Of a stretch of DNA of 64,000 nt, positions 53,896-63,000 are shown piece after piece (position 1 is the first letter of the stretch; each line of letters begins with the position of its first letter). The position numbers and the translations under genes were made by a program. The stretch comes from Kwoniella bestiolae CBS 10118 (lineage: Eukaryota > Basidiomycota > Tremellomycetes > Tremellales > Cryptococcaceae), in NCBI RefSeq assembly GCF_000512585.2, contig NC_089241.1, positions 2,356,001 to 2,420,000 on the forward strand. Direction: 5' to 3'. The notes below the pieces were generated by a model. That model saw only the letters and a program-made list of their open reading frames with translations, did not search any database and was not told the origin of the DNA.

Positions 53896-55100
53896 ATGAC
53901 CGCGCCTCACCCTGACCCATCAGGTAGCATCCAGGCGATGCAAAGTTTTCACCTGCCCTTAATCAACAGGGACGATTACATATACGTAGGGCCAAGCAAG
54001 GACGAAACGAAAGACTCTGTGGTTCTCATTTGTCCGAAAGTTCGTCATGGGAGCAACAAGTCTTGTGTCCTGACACTCCCGAGGTCTGATATCAGCTGGC
54101 CCTCGGTCGAATACCTTGAATATGTCATTCAGAAAGAGATGGACACGGAATTCCAAGCGTTGAAACCCAAGCCATGGCGATCACGCAGAGCCATCACGTC
54201 TAGCGACATCGCATCAAAGCTCGAAGAGAAACTTCCAACGATCGTCTCTCAAGCTCCAAAGAAGTGGCCCATAGGTGACAGAGTGAGCGTCCAGAGGATT
54301 GACAACGGGAAATACGATAGTTTTATGAAGAGTCCAAAGGCATTATGGCCAAAGGGGAAAAAGGGAGTATTGGTGATTACCGAGAAGTCCACATCGACAA
54401 TCAACGATGAGATTTCCAATGGAGGGAGATTATCAACGTATGGGGTAGTGAATTCGGCTGTCGTGTGCTGCCAAATGGTTAGACTATAAACGTTGAAAAG
54501 GTTGAGTGAATTTGCTAACAACACTGAAGAGTCCATCAAGAGACGACCTCTGAGTGGAGCGTCCCAATCTGGATAAAAGGTTGACTAACAGGCCTAGTAC
54601 GTATAAGGACTTGGGGCACGTAATCTTGGATGAGGAAAAGATATGATTATTGAGGTGCATCATGGACCAACTGCCCACCGTTACGACATCGCAAATTGAC
54701 ACTTCATTGAGGTCTAATGCCGAAGGATCGTCAGAACTTGGTCCTTCCGATTCCCATAACGAGCGTTGGTCCCTCGGGGAGACGGACGAAAACCCGATGG
54801 GTTGCGATGACGATGAAGTGAGTTCGACATGATGCTTTGTCCCACGATGAAGTGTTTCATCGCACTGATCTAAGAGATCTTTTTGGCTCTTTACCATCCC
54901 AGGGGTATCCCGGACCAACTCGTTCGTACCACAAGGTGCAAGAACAGGCGATATGGCAGAAGACATCGATGCTCATAGGTTCCAGAATTCCATGGGTGGG
55001 AGATAGTCAACATAACTTTTTCAAGGATACAGATTGGGATGCCCTCGTTAAAGACGATGCTGCAGAGGTCGGGACGAGGGTCTGTCTAGTCATGAAGTAA
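53896..55100 (+). pseudogene. Broken full-length island-family gene (copy of 48787-49971)
   Basis: The frame 53896-54489 carries block 1 (DSVVLICPKVRHGS), block 2 (VSVQRIDNGKYDSFMK), block 3 (KGVLVITEKS with STINDEIS) and the start of block 4 (GGRLSTYGVVN), then meets a TAA at 54487. The rest is still recognisable beyond the stop: LKRLSEFANNTEESIKRRPL in the same frame, a frameshift near 54575, then TYKDLGHVILDEEKI followed by a TGA at about 54644 and CIMDQLPTV (block 5). The phase-0 donor after GCDDDE (about 54819) is intact, and a long open segment continues from the acceptor at about 54900 to 55100. So at least two stops and one frameshift disable an otherwise complete gene. Substitutions are few enough that the loss looks fairly recent. 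Confidence 0.8.
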
Positions 55101-55239
55101 TTCTGTATCCTGTGGAACGAAAGATTGAATGAACGTTTCGTATACCCACCATCCCGCAGAGGTGCTGGAATGATCCGTGAGGAAGACAAATACCAAACCT
55201 TTGTTGCTGTGCGATGAGGTACACTTCACTGCATGTCAG

Positions 55240-55375
55240 GGTGCTACACCGTCTTAGAATAAAACCCTACTATCCATGCAAGTGGTGCAATAAGGTTTAT
55301 AGAGCAAGAGTGGCATAAACCAGCTAAGACGGTATATCTAGAAATACTGAGATTATGAGACTAAACTAAGATCGA
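55240..55375 (-). repeat. Dispersed repeat copy 2 (inverted partner of 14.83-14.99 kb)
   Basis: Read on the minus strand it runs from CTTAGTTTAGTCTCATAATCTC to CGGTGTAGCACCCTGACAT, parallel to copy 1 with scattered mismatches. The two copies face each other 40 kb apart. Confidence 0.75.
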
Positions 55376-55640
55376 TGGGGAAAACTAGAGTACTCTGTAT
55401 GTCGAGTCCATGCTCTTATATCTTCTTCGAAGGAACTCGAGTCTCGGCGAGACTGGAATTCCTTGTCCAGGTGAACTCCGAACATTTCCTTATGCGTCTA
55501 CCTTCGATCTTTGCTGAATAAGCAAGTTCGCCTGCCTGCCTCATCCGTTCACTTGTGTATTCTGATCTCGCTTCGTTGCGGGTTGCCTCGTACGATATCG
55601 GATTACGGCCATGACACTGCACAGCTCCGCAGGGCATAGC
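55240..55640 (-). pseudogene. Inverted decayed copy of the 14.4-15.0 kb unit
   Basis: On the minus strand, 55620-55550 (CHGRNPISYEATRNEARSEYT) corresponds to FHGHNGTYNDASLNRGLRYT of the 14.4 kb fragment, and 55375-55240 corresponds to its 3' flank (14832-14985). The intervening 170 bp, which should encode blocks 4 and 5, are largely deleted or scrambled. The frame at 55416-55637 is therefore a relic, not a gene. Confidence 0.65.
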
Positions 55641-55877
55641 GAGAAGGACAAAGGATCACCATTGCTTCGCGAATCAAGACCATTATCACTCCGAGCCGTG
55701 GCGAGTGAAACAGTACGGCGATACAAAGGAGATTGACAGTAGAAGGGTCGAATCGGATTTGTCATGATAGGGATAACGGGGTTGATAAGTGTAGGCGTAT
55801 ATATATATGTAAGACGTGGCATGGTCCATCCCCTCAAGTGTTAAAGCCTTTCTCTTCGATTAGAAATCAACAATACG
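55641..55877. other. Promoter region of the 55.9 kb island gene
   Basis: Contains TATATATATAT at 55798-55808, 116 bp before the ATG at 55924 (70 bp before an upstream ATG at 55878). Confidence 0.45.
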
Positions 55878-55923
55878 ATGTTCTCTCGATCCAAGAAGAC
55901 CGTTCCTCCCTCTGGGGGATCAT

Positions 55924-56833
55924 ATGCGGGCGGACCTTGACCTAGATCACTCAACTTACGGTCCCAGTACTGCTTCTCTAGTGCTTTACAGTATCTCCCC
56001 CTCTGGGACGGAATCAATCACACTTGCTGCTCCCAAACGAGCAGATCATGTTGACTTGACTTCAGAGCTAGCTAAGGTCGTCGACCTGACCCTTGCAAAT
56101 GTCATTGGCAAACCCTCCAAGAGGTTCTCGGTAGGGTCCTCCTGCAATGCAAATAAGATGCTGGACGATGCCCAAAGTGATATTGACGGTCACCTCGCGG
56201 AATTGGCGGCGAATCATTCGAGAAGATATCTAAGATCTGACACAGAGGATCCAGGTTCTCTTGCCGTTGCGAGAACCCCAAGTGAATATTGTCATACGTT
56301 GATGGAGATTAGAGATAAATTTGCCAACCCACATGTGAAAGGTTTGATGGTCGTTTACTCGAACCGACCCTCAGATCTTAGCGAGAGTCTGAGAAAGGGA
56401 GGTTCGATGGCTACTCATGGGATATTAAATCCCACTTTGTTCGGAGACGAGAAGGAGCAAGCAAGGAAGGCTTTAAGTGCTTTCGCGAGTCATATTTCCG
56501 ATCAAGCCAAGACGTTAGACGTGTCGAAAGTATCTTTTGATGATTATTCAGAGTCATATAATAATGGTCAATATAGGTATATCGTCATGACCCCTGAGGA
56601 AGAACGAGTCTTTGAGGGGATCGAGGTGGCATTGGACTTGCCGCATGTTTCGCCGGACGAGGTGTACAAGCACGAGGTGAGTGGGTTTACGCGCTTGGGG
56701 GTCCTCTCTGAATTGGGTTTGCTGACATTGTGAATCTTGTGATGCGATGATATAGAGACACAAGACTGACTCGATACGGGGATCGGGTGGGAAACCCGAC
56801 TTTGATGGTATTTTTGCCCAGTATGGGAAATAG
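55924..56833 (+). CDS. Island-family protein, two-exon form (276 aa, function unknown)
   Basis: Exon 1 55924-56676, intron 56677-56755 (GTGAGT ... TATAG), exon 2 56756-56833; the phase-0 intron sits where the other copies have their conserved donor, and the frame closes. Blocks: 1, SITLAAPKRADH; 2, LAVARTPSEYCHTLMEIRD; 3, VKGLMVVYSNR; 4, GGSMATHGILNP with a helix to ALSAFA; 5, YRYIVMTPEEERVFEGI. The short second exon (RHKTDSIRGSGGKPDFDGI ...) is basic and differs from exons 2-3 of the 48.8 kb gene. An upstream ATG at 55878 opens a 20-codon frame (MFSRSKKTVPPSGGSYAGG) that looks like a family N-terminus but stops one frame off, so the original start may have been lost by a small indel and replaced by the ATG at 55924. 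Confidence 0.7.
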
Positions 56834-57367
56834 GTTGGGTAGTCTGGTTCTATCTCCCCTCTGTCCGATTGGAGCTTTGATAGATCACTGTCGTCAAGCT
56901 TGAAGAGGAGGATCAGCTTTATACGCAATCAAATGCAGCCAGAGACAATGTCAATTTATGCATGACTCATGACGATGATAACACGCTTATTGGAATGGCT
57001 TGAATTTGACACTGACATGGTACACTAACTGTTATACAGTATACACCGCCTCATCATACAGAATGGGCGTGACGTGACTACTCTGCTACGCGCGTTTCAT
57101 GTTGCACTCGACATTGCCCTGTAAACAAACCCAACATTGTATCAACATACCGTCACTAACCAAACCCTGCTTGACTTTGCCATCGTTATTCATCGTCCCC
57201 TCTCCTAACTTGGCTTGCATCCATATCATCATTCTTCCCATCCTCAGTCAAGACACCGACCCGACAGATAACCTATCGACTGACTACATTCAAAAGGACC
57301 CACATTATCGACTACGACCTCTCCTTATCTTCCTCGCCGTATCTTGCTTGCTTCCTTACCCGGAAAC
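56834..57367. other. Intergenic region between the island and the LIM gene
   Basis: No gene. The right half, from about 57100, is pyrimidine-rich and probably the LIM gene's promoter and 5' UTR. Confidence 0.45.
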
Positions 57368-57483
57368 ATGATATTCGGAGGTGCACCCAAATGTGAGACT
57401 TGTGGGAACTCGGTGTATCATGCCGAGCAGGTATTGGGACCGCATAGAAAGGTAGGTTTATATTCCCCATTCTGACAATATAC

Positions 57484-57528
<45 letters not shown>

Positions 57529-58671
57529 TAAATCATCCTTTAGAAAAGGCGTGACTAAACCTGATCTCTTATCTTCATGTCAGATATACCACAAGATATG
57601 TCTGAAATGCGCTCAGTGTGGGAAGAGGTTGGATCCTGGGAATCTGGTGGAACATGATACGCAGGTGAGTCACCTCGATTACTTCAAATATATCGAAGAA
57701 CAAGTAATGAGATCTTATAATTCAAAAGCCGTATTGTACAAGATGTCATACTCAGTTATTTGGTACCCGGGGTGAGTATAGATTTATCCTTCACAACTCT
57801 ATAACTACCCCATCGATAGAGGTCCCCCAGATTCAGCTCCTAGTAGATTTACGCCCAATACTGATCATTCGACATTTACAGACCTACGCCAAGCCAACGT
57901 CCTCCCCTCCATCACACCGACCTCCTCTCCCGCCCGCCCTCAACCCCCCGTCACCCCCTCCACACCAACATACCGACTCCCCTCATCAGCCCAATCGCCA
58001 CGTACGCCCCTCCCAGCCCCCAAAGACTATTACACCCCACCAAGAAATTATACCCCACCACCTCCTGAACCTGCTACTCCCACTGATTCCAGTATTCCAA
58101 TAACCCGACCGAATTTCCGAGATGCCCGGCCGATCTCTGTTCCTTTTGCTGGTGGGTCAAAGGCATTGGATGATAGGGGTCTCTTGAGACGGGGTGAGAG
58201 TCCGAGATCCAAGGTGGGGACGAGGGTTGAGGGGGATGATGCGTGTAGGGGGTGTGGGAAGAGGGTTTATGCGGCTGAGCAGGTGAGTGAGACCTCTGGG
58301 AGACAGTTTTGGATCGGTCATACGGACCAGGCCGTAGTGCTTCCAGTGTTCTGTAATTGATCTTGGAGGCAGGGGACTGTCTATGTGAAAGCAAGCTGAA
58401 TCAATCACGACGGATGCGCTGATACCTTTTTTGCACATCTAGGTCTACTCGATAGGCTCGAAATGGCATAAAGCATGTTTACGCTGTACCTCTTGCAAAT
58501 CCACGCTGGACCCTTCGAAAGTGTCCGATAAAGATGGATTACCTTATTGTAAGAATTGTTATGCCAAGGTGGGTCTGTTCTCTTCCGTTGTTTTGATCTT
58601 TCATTCGGGGTGCTGAATTGAAATGCTGGTCGTAGGAACATGGTCCTGGAGGAATAATGGGGAAGCGGTGA
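57368..58671 (+). CDS. Two-LIM-domain protein
   Basis: Six exons: 57368-57451, 57584-57664, 57729-57771, 57882-58282, 58443-58568, 58636-58671; 771 nt, 256 aa. LIM1 (residues about 9-65): CETCGNSVYHAEQV, HKICLKCAQCGKRL, PYCTRCHTQLFG. LIM2 (about 182-245): CRGCGKRVYAAEQV, WHKACLRCTSCKSTL, PYCKNCYAKEHGP. Each has the eight zinc ligands of the C-x2-C/H-x2-C plan. The 110-residue linker is Pro/Ser/Thr-rich. The protein ends GPGGIMGKR, similar to the Gly-rich tail after LIM in cysteine-rich (CRP) proteins, which link actin cytoskeleton and transcription. Exon 3 is a 43-nt microexon without which LIM1 lacks its last zinc knuckle; its acceptor (CAAAAG) is weak but the product is exact. Confidence 0.88.
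57475..57525. repeat. (TA)n microsatellite in LIM gene intron 1
   Basis: About 50 bp of ATATAT with one TAAATA interruption, inside the first intron. Confidence 0.85.
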
Positions 58672-59003
58672 GGTGTAACGATGATGATCATGAGAAACGG
58701 TGGAATAGAGAGAAATGTTCTTTGTTGTATGACCGAGATTACTGGCCAGCAAGGCATGACTAATGACATGCGATTGGGAGATGAGACATACTTGGTTGGG
58801 AGATACCGCATATAAACGGTGTTGTTGAGACCAAAGCGTTACTTGTTGTATTGAGATACATATAGAATAGTGATTTTTTGGTACTAAATAGTATGCATAT
58901 TATACATGGGTAATGATAAACGTGAAATATCGTGCTGTATATAGTCGTGACCATTTCCCTCTAATTCAGTTGAGATATTTCCAGTCTCTTGGGTTTCTGG
59001 TTT
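58672..59003. other. Convergent intergenic region
   Basis: 3' flanks of the LIM gene (+) and the 59004-59537 gene (-). Frames across 58539-58811 have no support. Confidence 0.45.
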
Positions 59004-59537
59004 TCAAGCCTTGCTTCCCTCCTGCAACGCCGTCAATTTTTCTACCCCTTCCTGATCTTGATTCTCTTGATCTAACTTCTGTAGTCTCACTAAATTTCTT
59101 TTCTTAACCAATAATCGGACCGTACGTTCCTGCTCTATTGGATGGAGGTCTTGCCAATTCTGTATACGTGATAGCGTCTGTGAGTACGTACATGACAAGT
59201 ATCAGCATATGTTCCTTCAGATATCTACTACTCCGATGATCTGATTATACAAGGCTTAGGAATGGACCATACTCACCCCATCAGAATTGATGATCATCGG
59301 ACCCAGCTTATCCAACTTGATCACATTCCCCTCACCCAGATCCAGCGTCTGCACCTCTTCTTCTGTGTCTTCTTCCTTCGTAGCCTGTTCACTTTCAGTG
59401 GGAGCATCTTCAATAGCTAGTGGCTGATTATGCTGTTGAGCAGAAGGAGAAGGGGGGGAAGTAGTATCGGTCGTCTCTGGGACGGGGGTTAATGATTGGG
59501 GTGTAGGTGCTTCGGGGGCGTCTAGAGGGTTTGACAT
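59004..59537 (-). CDS. Small conserved-looking fungal protein (144 aa)
   Basis: Two exons on the minus strand: 59537-59277 and 59177-59004 (GT-AG, phase 0), 435 nt, 144 aa. The N-terminal half is Pro/Ser/Thr/Glu-rich and acidic. The C-terminal half contains TLDLGEGNVIKLDKLGPMIIN followed by TLSRIQNWQDLHPIEQERTV, RLLVKKRNLVRL and a charged helix. I recall similar short fungal proteins of unknown role with a TLSRI-NW-M-E-ER-TxR core, but cannot name a function. It may share its upstream region with POL1, since both start within 500 bp in opposite directions. Confidence 0.7.
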
Positions 59538-59743
59538 GATAGAGTATTTATGATCTGATCCGGTGGATTCGTGATGATGTTGTGTATGGTTGTGCGATTG
59601 TGGGGTTTGCTTCTTGATGTCTTACTACGCGATGCTTTCCTCAGATATACTTGTATGATATATTGTCTGCTCGCCATCACTCCCCCTCTCGAGGATGCTA
59701 GAATCGTCATTCACATTGACTCGCCTCCACTCCATTCCAGAAT

Positions 59744-59828
59744 CACGTGATATTACACCCCACGTGTTTCTCATCCAACGCGTCGTTTTCCCCCTTCCAG
59801 CCTCGTCCTCTTGACCCTTTTGACGCGT
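59744..59828. promoter_or_regulatory. Two MCB (ACGCGT) and two CACGTG sites upstream of POL1
   Basis: ACGCGT at 59778-59783 and 59823-59828, and CACGTG at 59744-59749 and 59761-59766, about 195-280 bp upstream of the POL1 ATG. ACGCGT is the binding site of MBF (Mbp1/Swi6-type), which drives G1/S transcription of DNA replication genes in ascomycete yeasts; its presence here, upstream of POL1, is consistent with a conserved circuit. The CACGTG pair could serve either divergent gene. Confidence 0.65.
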
Positions 59829-60021
59829 ATCAGATCAATGTTCAATGTTCATCTTTCTCAAACCTGACACATCCATTCCTTGAACCTATACCTCGTTCAT
59901 ATTCTTATATCTTGCAAAGCTAAAGTACAGCAGGTTCACATCGACACTGCCATCGATCACTCCTGGGTCTTGCCATATCGCACCTCAACCACGGTGACCT
60001 ACACATCGATATAATATCACC

Positions 60022-63000
60022 ATGGCCCCTGCAAAAGGTCTAGCAGCCCTCCGAGAGGCGCGTGCAAAAGGTGGAAGGTTGGGTCAGTGGAAGGTGAGTT
60101 ATTGGTCGATCATTTTGATCTAATCACAGCTGATTCTTCGTTTTACTACAGCCTTCAGACTCCGAGCTATACGACGAAGTGACCGATGAACAATATCGAT
60201 CCATCGTAGGAGATCGGCTGGACGCAGATGATTTTATCGAGGATGACGATCAGGGAGGGTACGTAGATAATGGGATGGACGATTGGGATGGTGGGAGAGA
60301 TGGGTATGACGAGAGTGAGGATGAAGATGCTTTTGAGGGTGAAGATGAGGAATTCAGAAAGGGTGAGTGCATACACTTACTTCCCTGCTATCATGAGTAT
60401 TAATCTGAACACGCAATGTGTCTGTAGCCCGTCAGATCAGAAAAGCAAAAGCAAAAGCCCGAGCTTCAGCAGGCAAACCTGCTCCCAAATCGTCCAAAGC
60501 CAAACCCAAATCATCCTTCTCCGACTACGCTAAACCGGCGGCATCATCCTCTTCTTCAGCAGGGTATAGACCAGCACCTAGCGCAATACAGGAGGACGAT
60601 TTCATGGCTTCCCTCCTCTCTTCCGTTACGTCCACCTCAAATGACGTCGCCAACCGAAAACGAAAATCATCGCCTGATATACCTTCTTCAGAGGGATTGC
60701 ATCCCTCATCCGATTCTTCGTTCTTCTCTTCATCAGGAAGGAAACGATATGGTATGGAAGATGATGATGATGACGAGCCACCATCCCTTTGGGATTCCAA
60801 GAGAGGGATCATGGGGAAGAAACCTAGAATGTCAGATATAACTGTTGTTCCCAATAAGGAGAATGACGATAGTGATTATATAATGGATGTGGATGATAAT
60901 TCGATTATGGTCAAGCCTGAACCTATAGATGAGGATGAAGGTGACGGGGAAGATGAGATGCAGATCAGGAAGGTACAACCCCTCACTTCGGCTACTACAA
61001 AACTCAACGGTGCTACCACTGCAACAAGAAGGAGAGTGAACAATTCGAACTCGGTGAAGAACGTCATTAAGCCTGATCCCGTGATGGTCAAAGCTGAGCC
61101 GATGGACGAAGAGAACATATCGATCGTCAAACCCAGACCTGCATCTTCGGTTCAACGGAACGGGAATGCCAAGACCAATTTACCTGGATGGTCATCTATT
61201 CAAGAATCTCTATTGCCTACAAAGACATCAGAATTGGAGGAAGTCAGAGCTTCTGTGGGATCCACTCGACCCGAGAACGTACTGGAGAAAGACGGTAGTC
61301 TCAGTATGTTCTGGTTAGACCATTTCGAACAGGATGGTGTGGTCTTGTTTGTAGGTAAAGTGCTGGATAGACATAGCGGGAAGCACGTCAGTGCCTGTGT
61401 TAGTATAAATGGTATAGAAAGGAATCTGTTTGTTAAACCCAGACCTAAGCGAGTTGGTGAGTCAGGTCCTGCTGAATGATTACAATTCATCGATTGCACG
61501 GTCAGCTGACACGTTTCGTTGGATATACAGTACAAGGTCAAGAGACGGACGAAGAGGTTTCTCGAACAGACGTATTCACAGAGTTCGATCAGATACGACG
61601 TAAAGCCGGGATCGAAGAATGGGCGGCATCGTATGTCCAGCGTAAATACGCTTTCGAAGATAAGACGGTCGAGAAAGGTGAAAGTGAATGGATGAAGGTT
61701 GCCTATGGGTTCGATCAACCTGAGATACCGATGAGTACGACTGGACAGACATTCAGTCATGTCTTTGGTACCAACACTACGCCGTTTGAATTGTTGGTGC
61801 TGAAGAGGAAGATCATGGGCCCTTGTTGGTTGAAGATAGAAAATCCTACCTTGAGTACGAAGTCTGTGAGTCAGCTTTTCTATGATAACAGATCGGATTA
61901 TAGCTGATCTCACCATAATACATCATCAGGCATCATGGTGTAAGATCGAATTCACCGTCTCCGACCCAAAAACCGTCAACCCATTCTCAGAGACCGATAA
62001 CTCTGCTCCGAAGGATACACCACCGTTGACCATCATGTCAATATCCCTACGAACCATCGTGAATCACCGAGAGAATAAGACTGAGTTGTTATGCGCAACT
62101 ACGAGAACATGGGAAGGAAGTAATATCGAGGATCCCACTCCACCTGATCAACTTCGATCATCGCTCAATACAATAATCAGACCAATCGAAAAATTCCCAC
62201 CTGGATTGGAAGGAAGGGGTAAAACAGATAGATCACCTTTCCAAACTGTTAAAGCTGAACGAGCGCTCCTCAACTCCCTGCTAGCTACTATACAGAGGTA
62301 CGATCCCGACGTTATTGTTGGGCATAATTTCTTGGGAAACTCGTTTGAAGCATTCTTGTATAGGCTCAAAGAATTGAAAGCGGATCATTGGTCTAGGATT
62401 GGAAGGTTTAGAAGAAAAGGTTTCAACATCAGTAAAGGGGGAAGTAATCATAGATTGCTGGCGGGGAGGTTGGTAGCGGATTTATCGAGTGATGCGGCGA
62501 AGGTGGGTTTCTCGCTTTTCTCCACATTTCTTCCATTTCTCCTATCCGGCAATAAATCATGTATATGAAGGAGGACTGATTTATCGGACAATGTTGATAG
62601 GGAATGATCTCCTCGACGACTTGGTCACTTACCGAAATGTGTGCCACTCACCTGAAAATCCAGAGAGAAGATATCGACCCCGAAGATACACATAGCTATT
62701 TCGATCATACCTTGTCCTCACCTGACAAGTTGATCAAATTCATTAGACTCTGTGAGGTCGATGCGTACTTCCAGATGGCTATTGCTGCTAGGGTGCAGTT
62801 GTTGCCTTTGACTAAGCAGTTGACTAATTTGGCTGGTAACTCATGGTGAGTGATGACTCCCTATATTACCTCAAGATGATAATCGACGCGGTCCAGAGTA
62901 GAAGGATGAATAGCTAAGATCGATCTTGAACGTAGGAACCTCACACTGAACGGAGGAAGAGCTGTACGAAATGAGTTCATCCTGTTACATGAATTCCATC

